From NCBI RefSeq assembly GCF_000024865.1, contig NC_013595.1:2294001-2358000 (forward strand): 64,000 bases of DNA, read 5' to 3'. The notes below the pieces were generated by a model. It was given only the letters and a program-made list of their open reading frames with translations, ran no database searches and had not been told where the DNA came from. This stretch comes from Streptosporangium roseum DSM 43021. GTDB taxonomy: Bacteria > Actinomycetota > Actinomycetes > Streptosporangiales > Streptosporangiaceae. How positions within the stretch are numbered: the first letter of the stretch is position 1; each line of letters begins with the position of its first letter. Both the position numbers and the translations under genes were made by a program. This document shows, one piece after another, positions 44,370-52,999 of this stretch.

Positions 44370-46061
44370 TTATTGACTGCTTATGCGCGGCGTCAGGAAA
44401 GAATCGAGTCGGCGTCCGTCACCCTCGGTCACCACGGGGCCGTCCAGCCAGGTGTCGCCGGGCGCGGCCCGGTGCACGACGTAGTGGTGGGGCGTCATGG
44501 CGGAGGTGCGGCCCGGTAGCAGGGCGAGGCAGGCGGCGTGGATCTCCTCGGGGGTTCCGGAGGTGACGTGGCAGGTCAGGCGCCCGTCGGCACCGTAAAT
44601 CACGCGGTGTGGCCGCCCGCCGACGGCCTCGCCCACCAGCCGGGCGACCGCGTCGAGGCTCACCCAGCAGGAGTCGGCGTGGACCCAGCCGGGGCCGTGG
44701 CCGGCGGGCGCGACCCCGGAGACGGCCGGGATCTCCGCCGCGGGGATCACCCGGTCTCCGGCCTCGATCAGGAGCCTGACGAGCCCGGTCCCGAAACCCT
44801 CCGCCTCCTGGCGGGACATCACCCGTGGATCGATCCAGAACGTCAGGTCCACCTCGTCCTCCAGCCGGTTGGCCCAGAGCGCGAGGTGCGCGGGGAGCGA
44901 GGCCTCGGGCAGCCAGTCGCACTCGACGTCGGCGGCGGGCGGGGGCTCCCGGTCGGCGACGGTGACGCCGCTCATGTCGTTGAAGACGCAGTCGCGTGCG
45001 AAGTTCACCCCCCGCTCGGCGTTGACGCCCTCGATGACCTCCCAGAGTGCGGTGGAGTCGAAGCGGCTGTGCTGGTATCCGGCCAGGGAGGCGCCGCGGA
45101 AGCGCCGGACCGCCTCATCGAAGGTGGGAACGTCGAGATCGGCGGCCATCAGCGCGTCCTGGGCCAGTGGCCCCACGTAGTCGCGCAGCTCGGGACGGAC
45201 CCGGTTGCTCGACAGCGAGGCGATCACGCAGCTCCGCTGGCTGCTCCGCAGGCCGATCAGCATGCCCAGCGCGGCGAGTGTCACCACCGAGCGGCTGGCC
45301 CCGGTACGGCTCGCGACGGCGCCCAGCGCCTCGCCGGCCACGGCGGAGCGGACCCTGAGCCGCGGGCGGATCGCGTCGGCGTCGGCCACCTCGTCGATCG
45401 CGAACATGGACTGCGGAACCCGCCTGAGCTGGGTCTCCCAGTGTCGCAGCGCCGCCTCGGTGCGGCGCCGGGCGAGCGGGGTGCCCTCGGCGACGGCCAG
45501 TTCGAGCGGTTGCGTGGGGCACGGGGCGGGTACGGCGTCGCCCCGGATCAGGCGTTCCCACTCGCGCATGACGGTGGCCAGGCCGATCGCGTCCACCGAG
45601 GTGTGGGGGAGGACGAAGATCACCCGGCGCGGCACGTCCCGCTCGGCGATCACGGCGATCCGGATGGGGAGCTCGGCCTCCACGTCGAACCGGGTGCCCT
45701 GCATCCGCAGGCCGACCTCCTCGGCGAGCCCGTCCAGAGCGTGCTCGGCGGCCTCCGGCCCGGCGCCGTCCGTCGCGGCGCCGTGCACCTCGATGGGGAA
45801 CACCCCGGCCCCGGGCACATGCTGGACGCCGGCGCGGATCGTGGCCCGGAGGCTCTCGTGCCGGGAGAGCAGCCGCCCGACCGCCACGGTGACGGCGGCG
45901 AAGGTCGTTCCCGCCGGAAGGCGTTTGGTGACGCGGAAGTTCATGTGGAGCGGCGGGTCGCGGAGCACGCAACGCGCCATGTTGGCCTGACCCATCGTGA
46001 CGGGCCCGTTCCGGGTCGGCCGTCCCGCGTAGTCGGCTGCGATCCTGATGATGGTGTCCAT
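44370..46061 (-). CDS. Stand-alone condensation-domain acyltransferase
   Basis: The 563-residue protein resembles a free-standing NRPS-type condensation domain. The CoA-dependent acyltransferase fold is indicated by LLSRHESLRATI (about 64-75), the degenerate HHxxxDG motif LPHTSVDAIG (second His153 and Asp157 kept, first His is Pro, Gly is Ala), and a DFGWG-region equivalent. About 110 extra residues at the C-terminus look like a small second domain. It could condense an acyl or aminoacyl group onto a soluble acceptor. The ATG at 46061 has GGCAGG at good spacing. No carrier protein is adjacent; the NRPS operon is 5.5 kb away on the other strand. Confidence 0.72.
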   Translation of the reverse strand: MDTIIRIAADYAGRPTRNGPVTMGQANMARCVLRDPPLHMNFRVTKRLPAGTTFAAVTVAVGRLLSRHESLRATIRAGVQHVPGAGVFPIEVHGAATDGAGPEAAEHALDGLAEEVGLRMQGTRFDVEAELPIRIAVIAERDVPRRVIFVLPHTSVDAIGLATVMREWERLIRGDAVPAPCPTQPLELAVAEGTPLARRRTEAALRHWETQLRRVPQSMFAIDEVADADAIRPRLRVRSAVAGEALGAVASRTGASRSVVTLAALGMLIGLRSSQRSCVIASLSSNRVRPELRDYVGPLAQDALMAADLDVPTFDEAVRRFRGASLAGYQHSRFDSTALWEVIEGVNAERGVNFARDCVFNDMSGVTVADREPPPAADVECDWLPEASLPAHLALWANRLEDEVDLTFWIDPRVMSRQEAEGFGTGLVRLLIEAGDRVIPAAEIPAVSGVAPAGHGPGWVHADSCWVSLDAVARLVGEAVGGRPHRVIYGADGRLTCHVTSGTPEEIHAACLALLPGRTSAMTPHHYVVHRAAPGDTWLDGPVVTEGDGRRLDSFLTPRISSQ

Positions 46062-46373
46062 GTCGAGACCTGCCTCGCCACCCACGGAAGGCCCTTACTG
46101 AAAAGAACCTTTACCGTTTTCGGGAGTGTTCCACGCGACGGGCGAGCGTCGCAAGCCTCGATTTTCCGGCGGCGACGGGAGAGGGGCTTTCCGGCGGCGG
46201 GGAGGGCGGCGCGGGCGCGGGGCGGATCGGGAGGTGGGCGGCACGGCGAGGGTGCCCCCGCGGCCCCCCGCGAGGCCTCCATGGGGCTAAACTATCAGGA
46301 AGCCTTATTAATGAATAGAACCGCTATTCTTATCTGAATGTAAAAGCGACGGGGAAACGGCGAACAAGAGAGC
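46062..46373. promoter_or_regulatory. Divergent region with GAATAG-N5-CTATTC operator
   Basis: GAATAG-AACCG-CTATTC (46313-46329) lies in an AT-rich block (46288-46345) just upstream of the ROK gene and is a plausible autoregulatory site. The rest of the gap is GC-rich sequence with no supported gene. Confidence 0.45.
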
Positions 46374-47558
46374 ATGCGTATGGAGCGACGTCCTGGCGTG
46401 CCCAGGCTATTGAGGGAGATCAACGACCGGGCCGCCCTGGAGCTGTTGCTTGACTCGGGACCGCTGACGCGGGGCCAGATCGGGGAGCTCACCGGCCTTT
46501 CCAAGGTGACGGCGTCGCAGACGCTCGCCCGGCTGGAGGAGCGCGGTCTGGTCGAGGTGGCGGGAGAACAAGCGGGCGGGAGAGGGCCTAATGCGGCGCT
46601 TTATGGAATTATCCCCTCCTCTGCCTATGTGGCGGGCCTGGATGTCGGCCCGGAATTCGTCACCACCGCCATCGCGGATATCCACGGGGAGATCGTCGCC
46701 GAGGTGACGGTCGCGCCGAACGGGCACGACGACCCGGTCGCCCTCGTGCACAGCGCGGTCGTCAAGGCGTGCCGGTCGGCCAAGGTCGCGCTCTCCAAGC
46801 TGCGGGCGGTCGTGATCGGCACGCCGGGTGTGGTCGATCCCCGGACCGGGGACGTCCGGTTCTCCTTCGACCTGCCGGGCTGGCACGAGGGCATCCATGA
46901 GGCGCTCGCCCGTGACCTGCGTCGCGACATCAAGATCGAAAACGATGTGAACCTCGTCGCCGTCGCCGAGCGCACCCTGGGCGCGGCGCGCGGCGTCGAC
47001 GACTTCGTGCTGCTCTGGGTGGGCCGGGGCATCGGCCTCGGCGTCGTGCTCGGCGGCCGGCTGCACCGCGGCCGGTCCGGCAGTGCGGGCGAGATCGGCT
47101 ATCTCCCGGTGCCCGGCGTGCCGCTGGCCGCGGACGTGCGGGCGGTGCCCGGCCGGCTGCCCTCGCTCGCTGGCGGCCTGCAGTCGCTGGTCAGCGCGGA
47201 GGCGGTGGCCGAGCTCGCCGCCACCCACGGCTTCGAGGGAGGCAGCGCCGCCGAGTGCGTGGCGGCGGCCGTCGAGGCGGGCAAGCGCGGGGAGCCCCTG
47301 CTGGACGAGATCGCCGAGCGGCTGGCGCTGGGTGTGGCGTCGGTCTCCGTCGTGCTCGACCCCGGGCTCGTGGTGCTGGCCGGAGAGGTCAGCCAGGCGG
47401 GCGGGGGCGCGCTGACCTCCAGGATCGAGGAGGCGGTGGCCCGGATCTGCCCGGTCCGCCCGCAGGTGGTGGCCAGCGAGGTGGAGGGGAACCCGGTGCT
47501 GCGCGGTGCGGTTCTCGCCGCTCTGGAGCAGGCCCGCGAGGAGATCTTCGCGCCCTGA
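46374..47558 (+). CDS. ROK-family transcriptional repressor
   Basis: The 394-residue protein has an N-terminal winged helix (GPLTRGQIGELTGLSKVTAS, about 28-80) and a ROK sugar-kinase-like domain (about 85-390, ATP-type loop VAGLDVGPEFVTTAIADIHG). The ROK zinc motif CxCGxxGCxE is absent; after GSAGEIGYLPV the chain has no Cys cluster. It therefore probably acts as a repressor with an unusual or lost sugar site. ATG at 46374 (or 46380). No sugar transport gene is adjacent. A 9-bp-stem hairpin terminates it. Confidence 0.87.
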   Translation: MRMERRPGVPRLLREINDRAALELLLDSGPLTRGQIGELTGLSKVTASQTLARLEERGLVEVAGEQAGGRGPNAALYGIIPSSAYVAGLDVGPEFVTTAIADIHGEIVAEVTVAPNGHDDPVALVHSAVVKACRSAKVALSKLRAVVIGTPGVVDPRTGDVRFSFDLPGWHEGIHEALARDLRRDIKIENDVNLVAVAERTLGAARGVDDFVLLWVGRGIGLGVVLGGRLHRGRSGSAGEIGYLPVPGVPLAADVRAVPGRLPSLAGGLQSLVSAEAVAELAATHGFEGGSAAECVAAAVEAGKRGEPLLDEIAERLALGVASVSVVLDPGLVVLAGEVSQAGGGALTSRIEEAVARICPVRPQVVASEVEGNPVLRGAVLAALEQAREEIFAP

Positions 47559-47579
47559 GAGCCCGGCGGGACAGACGGC

Positions 47580-47615
47580 TCTTCCCGGTCCGTACCCATT
47601 GCGGTGCCGGGAAGA
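47580..47615 (+). terminator. Hairpin after the ROK gene
   Basis: TCTTCCCGG (47580-47588) pairs with CCGGGAAGA (47607-47615), 9 bp, 21 bases past the stop codon. Confidence 0.5.
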
Positions 47616-47680
47616 TCGTCTATGCTGGCGCGGAAATGTCATAGAAAAGACATGATTCCGTGATCAGAGATCGGGGTTCT

Positions 47681-49066
47681 ATGACGGTCGTCATCGCCGT
47701 TTTGCATGCCGAGGACGTCGCTCTCGAGTTCGTGTCCGTCCTGAGGCGTCACGCCGACCGGGACATCAGGGTGGTCGTCGGCCAGTCGGCGTCGTGGGTG
47801 ACCCTGCCGGCGGGGCTGCCCCCGAGGGAGCGGCTGGAGCTGCTCGCCCCCCTCGTGGAGCCCGGCGGCAACACGGCCCCGCTGCCGGTCCCCGAGGAGG
47901 TGGCCGGCCTGCTGGGCGGGCCGCCCGCCGAGGTCTGGACCCATTCGCCGGCCGACCACCGGATCCGCCGGGCCCGGTTCGGCTGGACCGTCTCCCGCGC
48001 GGTCCCCGGCCTGACCGTGACGTACTCGGTGGGGGACAACCCCTTCCTGCAGACGGTCCCCGCCGAGGCGATCGCGCTCACCGGGGCCGAGGCCGACATC
48101 AAGATCGATTTCATCAACCGGCACGCCGGGGAGCTGCTCCGCAGCCGGGTGGCCGACCGGCTCGTCACCACCGACCGGGTCCCGGTGGTCGAACGCTTCT
48201 TCACCGCCGACGCGACCCAGGCCAACCGGCTGTACGCGCTGATCTCCAGCCTGGGGGACGACGCCGCGCTGGCCGACGACCCGTGGGAGTTCGGCCGGTC
48301 GGCGTACGAGGCCGACCGGCTCGACGCGACGGCGGCATGGGTCACCCGGTGGTGCGCCCCGGACGACGGGCCGATCGTGGAGGTGGGCGCCTGCGAGGGC
48401 GAGCTGACCCGGCGGCTGGCCGGGAAGGGCTACACGCTGCAGGCCACCGAGCCCAACGCCGGGTTCCGTGCCCGGCTGGCCGGGCGGCTGGGGGCCGATC
48501 CGGGCGCCGATCCCGGTACGGCGGGGCGGCTGGGGGTCGGTCCGGGCTCCGGCCCCGGTACGGCAGGGCGGACAGGAGCCCGGGACGGTGCCGATCCCGG
48601 CGCGGCCGGGCGGACGGATGTCCGGAACGGTGCCGGCCCCGGTACGGCGGGGCGGACGGGAGCCCGGGACAGCGCCGATCCCGGCGCGACCGGGGCGGTA
48701 GGAGCCGGGGCCGTCACGGCGGAGCGGTCCGGGCCGGGGGTGGAGGTGTCGCCGGACAGCCTGGAGGACCTGGCCGCCCACCGGAGCCGTCCGGCGGCGG
48801 CGTACCTGCTGATCGAGATGCTCTACTACGACCAGGACCTGGCGCTGCTCGACGCCCTGCCGACCGACCGGATCCTCATCGCACTGGAGACCGGCCAGCT
48901 CAACGACCGGGTCTGGCCATGGCTGCGACGGCAGTCCACCTGGCGGGTGGCCGAACGGCTCGAACTCGCCCCGCCGACGCTGGAGTCCGTCTGCGACGGC
49001 CTCGCCTACCTGCGCAAGCGAGGCAGCCGCGGGCTCGTGCTGACCAGGTCGGGGGAGGCGGGATGA
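47681..49066 (+). CDS. SAM-dependent methyltransferase with N-terminal domain and internal repeat
   Basis: The 461-residue protein has an uncharacterised N-terminal half (about 1-215) and a NodS-like methyltransferase domain: GPIVEVGACEGELTRRLAGK (about 229-248) is the SAM-binding glycine loop and LQATEPNAGFRARL follows. Directly after this, five in-frame 14-residue repeats of the GADPGADPGTAGRL type (about 271-340) interrupt the domain, which resumes at VEVSPDSLEDLAAH and ends with YLLIEMLYYDQDL. It overlaps the PIG-L gene by four bases; such pairs often act on a glycosylated substrate. The ATG at 47681 is chosen, but a GTG at 47660 is possible. Confidence 0.72.
   Translation: MTVVIAVLHAEDVALEFVSVLRRHADRDIRVVVGQSASWVTLPAGLPPRERLELLAPLVEPGGNTAPLPVPEEVAGLLGGPPAEVWTHSPADHRIRRARFGWTVSRAVPGLTVTYSVGDNPFLQTVPAEAIALTGAEADIKIDFINRHAGELLRSRVADRLVTTDRVPVVERFFTADATQANRLYALISSLGDDAALADDPWEFGRSAYEADRLDATAAWVTRWCAPDDGPIVEVGACEGELTRRLAGKGYTLQATEPNAGFRARLAGRLGADPGADPGTAGRLGVGPGSGPGTAGRTGARDGADPGAAGRTDVRNGAGPGTAGRTGARDSADPGATGAVGAGAVTAERSGPGVEVSPDSLEDLAAHRSRPAAAYLLIEMLYYDQDLALLDALPTDRILIALETGQLNDRVWPWLRRQSTWRVAERLELAPPTLESVCDGLAYLRKRGSRGLVLTRSGEAG
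48491..48700. repeat. Five in-frame 42-bp repeats inside the methyltransferase gene
   Basis: Each unit encodes 14 residues patterned G-A-x-x-G-A-D-P-G-T-A-G-R-T. The array preserves the frame but inserts about 70 residues into a methyltransferase fold. Confidence 0.85.
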
Positions 49067-49764
49067 GCTGGCGGACGATCGTGGTCTCGCCGCATTTCGA
49101 CGACGCGGTCCTGTCGGTGGCAGGGGTGCTCGCCCGCGACGAGGGGCCGGCGGTGGTCGTCACGGCGCTGGGCGGGGCGCCGGGCGAGGAGATCTCGGCG
49201 TGGGACCGGCTGTGCGGGTTCGCCTCGGCCGAGGAGACCGCGCGGGAGCGGCGGGCGGAGGACGCGCGGGCGTGCGAGATCCTCGGCGTGGACCAGGTGG
49301 CGCTGGCGCATCCCGACGCCCCGGTGGCGGGGCTGCGGCTCCGGGAGCTGGAGGGCTTCCTCACCGGCCACGTCACACCGGAGACGCGGGTGCTGATCCC
49401 GATGGGGATCGGCAACGCCGACCACGAGGCGGTCCGTGACCAGGCGCTGGACACGCTGCGGAAGGCCGGCGCCCGGCAGCCGTGGGTCTACGCCGACCTG
49501 CCGTACGCCGCCGCCGTCCGTGAGTGGGGGACCGCCTCGGCCGATCAGGCCCTGGCCGCCAAGCCGCCGGTCCGGGCCCTCGCGGAGCGGCACCGGATCC
49601 GCCCCGAGCTGCGGATCCGGCTGGAGGGCGACGAGTGGACGGCCAAGCGGCGTGCCGTGCTGGCGTACGCCTCCCAGATCGCACCGCTCGCCTGCGACTA
49701 CGGGGAGTTCCTCGCGATGCCGGGCCCGCTCCAGCACGAGCTGGTGTGGGCCGTCGACGACTGA
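49063..49764 (+). CDS. PIG-L/LmbE-family deacetylase
   Basis: The 233-residue zinc hydrolase has the family opening VVSPHFDDAVLSVAGVLA (PHxDD zinc ligands), a conserved AHPDAPVAGLRLREL segment and GIGNADHEAVRDQ supplying the third zinc-binding His. PIG-L enzymes remove acetyl groups from GlcNAc-like sugars, as in mycothiol or antibiotic pathways. The ATG overlaps the methyltransferase stop codon, so the two are co-translated and likely modify one substrate. A hairpin terminator follows. Confidence 0.88.
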   Translation: MSWRTIVVSPHFDDAVLSVAGVLARDEGPAVVVTALGGAPGEEISAWDRLCGFASAEETARERRAEDARACEILGVDQVALAHPDAPVAGLRLRELEGFLTGHVTPETRVLIPMGIGNADHEAVRDQALDTLRKAGARQPWVYADLPYAAAVREWGTASADQALAAKPPVRALAERHRIRPELRIRLEGDEWTAKRRAVLAYASQIAPLACDYGEFLAMPGPLQHELVWAVDD

Positions 49765-49797
49765 CGCCCGGCCGCGCCCCACCCGGCCGGTCCGTCC

Positions 49798-49821
49798 GGC
49801 GGCCACCCCCGGGTGGCCGCC
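49798..49821 (+). terminator. Hairpin after the PIG-L gene
   Basis: GGCGGCCACCC (49798-49808) pairs with GGGTGGCCGCC (49811-49821), an 11-bp stem between convergent genes. Confidence 0.6.
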
Positions 49822-49901
49822 GTGAGTCGTTCCGCGGATCTCGGGGTGGGCCGGTGCGGGTCGCGAGGGGTGGCTGGCCGGGGTGAGGCGTTCCGCGGGC
49901 C

Positions 49902-51416
49902 TCAGCGTGGGCCGGTGGGGGTCAGGGAGGGGCGGCCGGCCAGGAGTTCGGCCGCCGCCTGGCCGCACGCGCTCGTCGCGCCGTGGGTGGTGATGTGCGT
50001 GCCGCCGGGCGTCCCGGGGCCCGGCAGCCCCATCTCCACCACGACCGCGTCGGGACGCCGGGACAGCAGCGCGTCGAGCCGGGCCGACACCCAGGCGTGC
50101 CGGTGGGCGTCCCGCACCACGATCACCAGCGGGCGCCCGTCGGGCACCGGCGGGACCTGGTCCTCGGCGCCGAGCCGTACCGTCGTGGTGCCGGGGAGCA
50201 GCGCCGCCAGCGGCGTGGCGACGCCCCACGGGGTGGCCCGGTCGATGGCGATGTTCGTCTCGGACACGAACTCGATCACCTGCGGCGCCGAGGTCAGCGG
50301 CAGCCCCTCGCCGCGGACCCGCACGGCGCGCCGGGCCGCCGTGAGACCGGCCGGGGTGAGCGCCGCCTGGTCCGTCGCCCACGCGACCTGACGCTGCTCG
50401 GCCGACCAGGCGGCCAGGCGGCGCACCCGGGAGGCGGCCTCGGCCAGGCGCTCCTCGGGGAGGGTGCCGTCGATCACGGCGGCCATGATGGCGTTGCGCA
50501 TGAATCCGACCACGCCGGCGCCCTTGCGCTCGCCGCCCACGCAGACGGCGTCGGCCCCGGCGGCCAGGGCCCGGACGGCCGCGCCGGTCACGCCGTACCG
50601 CTCGGCGACCGAGGGCATCTCCACGCCGTCGGTCACGATCAGGCCGTCGAAGCCGAGCTCCTCGCGGAGCAGCCCGACCAGGATGCGGCTGCTCATCGTG
50701 GCGGGGAAGTCGGGGTCGTAGGCGGGGACGAGCAGGTGGCCGGTCATCACGGCCCGTACCCCGGCCTCGATGGCGGTCCGGTACGGCGGGAGCGTCGTGG
50801 CGGCGAGCTCCTCGGCCGAGTAGGACACGGTCGGCAGGTCGTTGTGGGAGTCCACGGCGGTGGCGCCGTGACCGGGGAAGTGCTTGGCGCAGGCGGCCAC
50901 CCCGGCCGACTGGAGGCCGGTGACCCACGCGCGGGCGTGCCGGGCCACCAGCCAGGGGTCGGCGCCGAACGCGCGGGTGCCGACGACGGGGTTGTCCAGA
51001 TCGGAGTTGACGTCCACCACGGGGGCGTAGTTCAGGGTGATGCCGGCGTCGGCCATGTCACGCCCGACCCCCCGGGCGACCAGCTCGGTCAGCTCGGGGT
51101 CGTCCACCGCGCCGAGCGCGAGGTTCCCCGGGCGGGAGCTGCCGGTGAGCGCCTCCAGCCGGGTGACGTCGCCGGCCTCCTCGTCGGTGGCGATCACCAC
51201 GTCGGGGTTCTCCGCCCGGAGGGCGGCGGTCAGCGCTCTGACCTGCGCACTGTCTACAAGGTTTCGGGAGTAGAGCGCAACCCCGCCAAGCCCCTCGCCG
51301 AGGCGTCTGCGCAGCCAGTCGGGCACCTCCACCCCCACGAACCCGGGCTGCAGCACGGCGTCGGCAAGCCCGGCCAGTTCGGGGCTCGCGCCACTCAGGC
51401 CGCCGCGAACGATCAT
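49902..51416 (-). CDS. GH3 beta-N-acetylhexosaminidase (NagZ-like), paralogue 1
   Basis: The 504-residue glycosidase of family 3 would release N-acetylglucosamine from peptidoglycan or chitin fragments. The NagZ-type acid/base loop AKHFPGHGATAVDSHNDLP (about 187-205) and the nucleophile Asp in LIVTDGVEMPS (about 269) are intact. No signal peptide is visible, so it is probably cytoplasmic and acts on imported fragments. The ATG at 51416 follows GGAGG. A TGGTGCACC dyad lies just upstream. It is clearly paralogous to the gene at 62051-63505; the two flank the NRPS operon in the same orientation. Confidence 0.88.
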   Translation of the reverse strand: MIVRGGLSGASPELAGLADAVLQPGFVGVEVPDWLRRRLGEGLGGVALYSRNLVDSAQVRALTAALRAENPDVVIATDEEAGDVTRLEALTGSSRPGNLALGAVDDPELTELVARGVGRDMADAGITLNYAPVVDVNSDLDNPVVGTRAFGADPWLVARHARAWVTGLQSAGVAACAKHFPGHGATAVDSHNDLPTVSYSAEELAATTLPPYRTAIEAGVRAVMTGHLLVPAYDPDFPATMSSRILVGLLREELGFDGLIVTDGVEMPSVAERYGVTGAAVRALAAGADAVCVGGERKGAGVVGFMRNAIMAAVIDGTLPEERLAEAASRVRRLAAWSAEQRQVAWATDQAALTPAGLTAARRAVRVRGEGLPLTSAPQVIEFVSETNIAIDRATPWGVATPLAALLPGTTTVRLGAEDQVPPVPDGRPLVIVVRDAHRHAWVSARLDALLSRRPDAVVVEMGLPGPGTPGGTHITTHGATSACGQAAAELLAGRPSLTPTGPR

Positions 51417-51432
51417 CAAAGCCTCCAAATTC

Positions 51433-51524
51433 GGTGCACCACTTGTCGCTTGTTTCAGGCGTACCACATGTGTAGCATTCGGGTTGCGTAAATAGACAGG
51501 AAACTTTCCTATTAAAAGTCTGTC
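51433..51524. promoter_or_regulatory. Divergent control region of GH3 gene and NRPS operon
   Basis: GGTGCACC (51433-51440, within AGTGGTGCACC on the minus strand) loosely resembles a DasR-type dyad. GACAG (51495-51499) and CTGTC (51520-51524) enclose GGAAA-C-TTTCC (51499-51509) in an AT-rich stretch that probably carries the operon promoter. Confidence 0.35.
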
Positions 51525-51587
51525 CGGGGTGACCCATGCCCCCGTCGCCTGCCCGAAGAGAAGTCACCCACGAGGGAGACGGACAGG

Positions 51588-52712
51588 ATGTCGCACGCCT
51601 CTTTCGACCTGCGGGGCATCCCGCTGGTGCTCCACCTGAACGGTCCCCTGGACGTCCCCGCGCTGCTCGGCGCGTGCGCCGCCGTCGCCGCTCGGCACCC
51701 GGTGCTCGGCCGGGTCCGGGTCAGCAGGGTCGATTCGTCGGCCCGGCGCTACCCGGAGGTCGCCGCCGCCGAGGTCACCCGCCCGTTCGACCCGGACCGG
51801 GGCCCGCTCGCCCGGTTCACGCTGGTCGCGCTGGGACCGGACCGGCACCGGCTGATCTTCACGGCGCACGGCCGGGTGTTCGACGGCGGTTCCAAGGACG
51901 TCCTGCTCCGGGATCTGGCCGACGCCTACTTCTCGCGCGCCGCACTGCCCGGACTGGCGCCGCCGTACGGCGAGCAGCCCCAGGCCGACGGCGCCGTGGC
52001 CTTCTGGAGGGAGCGCGAGCGCGGCCCCGCCGAGCTCCTCCTGCCCGGCCTGCGCGCGACCCCCGCCGGCACCGGCCCCGGCGAGATCGTCGAGATGGTG
52101 CTCGGCGGAGCGGAGTTCGAAGGGGTCGCCGCCGCGGCCGCGGCGCTGGAGGCGACCAGGTTCGAACTGCTCGTGGCCGTGCTGGGCGTGCTGCTGCGCC
52201 GCCACGGCACCACCGCGTCTCCCCTCGCCCTCGACCTCGGCACCCGCACCGGCGAGACACGGCACCACATCGGGAACTTCGTGGCGGAGGTGCCGTTCGT
52301 CCCGCATCCGGAGCTCGACGGGGACCTCCCCGCCTACCTGCGCACGGTCCAGGCCGAGCTCCGCGAGCTGTACCGGTTCCGGTACGCGCCGCCGAGGGAG
52401 GCCTCCCGCCCGGTGCTCCTCAGCTACCGCAGACGGGCGTCCGCGCCGGACTTCCCCGGCATCGGGGCCGGCGTGGAGTGGACGGTCTTCAACGGCACCG
52501 CCCGCCGCGCACTGCACGTCCAGGCCGTGGACGGCGACCTGAGCCTGACCCTGGGCCTCCGCTTCAACCCCACCGCGATCGACCACGACGACGTGGCCGG
52601 CGTCGCGGGATACCTGCGGGTCCTGCTGCGCGCCATCGCCGCCGAGCCGCAGGTGAAGATCGCCGACCTTCCGGCACCGCCCCACCCCGAACCCGACGAG
52701 GAGCTTCAGTGA
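51588..52712 (+). CDS. Condensation-domain protein lacking the catalytic histidine
   Basis: The 374-residue protein is a shortened NRPS condensation-like domain. HGRVFDGGSKD (94-104) aligns with HHxxxDG, with the first His and the Asp-Gly present but the catalytic second His replaced by Gly95. The fold markers HPVLGRVRV and the C-terminal FNPTAIDHDDV segment agree with the family. It may be an accessory, a cyclase-like or an inactive docking partner rather than a peptide-bond maker. GAGGGAGACGG precedes the ATG. First gene of the biosynthetic operon; its TGA overlaps the carrier-protein GTG. Confidence 0.72.
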   Translation: MSHASFDLRGIPLVLHLNGPLDVPALLGACAAVAARHPVLGRVRVSRVDSSARRYPEVAAAEVTRPFDPDRGPLARFTLVALGPDRHRLIFTAHGRVFDGGSKDVLLRDLADAYFSRAALPGLAPPYGEQPQADGAVAFWRERERGPAELLLPGLRATPAGTGPGEIVEMVLGGAEFEGVAAAAAALEATRFELLVAVLGVLLRRHGTTASPLALDLGTRTGETRHHIGNFVAEVPFVPHPELDGDLPAYLRTVQAELRELYRFRYAPPREASRPVLLSYRRRASAPDFPGIGAGVEWTVFNGTARRALHVQAVDGDLSLTLGLRFNPTAIDHDDVAGVAGYLRVLLRAIAAEPQVKIADLPAPPHPEPDEELQ

Positions 52713-52999
52713 ACGACCTGTTCTCTCCGGCCCCGGACGCCACGCTCGAACGCCCGGAGCAGGAGGATCCCGTGATCACGCAGGTGCGCGAGATCTGGGA
52801 GGAGATCCTCCGTATCGACGACATCGGCCTGGAGGAGGACCTCTACGACCTCGGCGGGCACTCGCTGACCATCACCCAGATCATCGCCAGGACCCGGCGC
52901 AGGCTCGGCGTGGAGGTCTCCCTCGACGTCTTCTTCGACAATCCCACCATCGCCGGCCTGGCCGAGGAGGTCACGCGGCTGCGAGGAGAGCTCGCGTGA
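52709..52999 (+). CDS. Free-standing peptidyl carrier protein
   Basis: The 96-residue carrier has the phosphopantetheine site LYDLGGHSLTITQ with Ser52 as attachment point, preceded by the usual helix VITQVREIWEEILRID. About 20 extra residues precede the domain. It would hold an aminoacyl or aryl thioester for the NRPS. No adenylation domain dedicated to it is visible in the operon, so loading must come from the NRPS A domain in trans or from an enzyme encoded elsewhere. It overlaps both neighbours by four bases. Confidence 0.9.
   Translation: MNDLFSPAPDATLERPEQEDPVITQVREIWEEILRIDDIGLEEDLYDLGGHSLTITQIIARTRRRLGVEVSLDVFFDNPTIAGLAEEVTRLRGELA

Noticed and set aside
44370..46061. Condensation protein as part of the NRPS operon
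   Set aside because: It is on the opposite strand, 5.5 kb away, with unrelated genes between, so membership is not supported.
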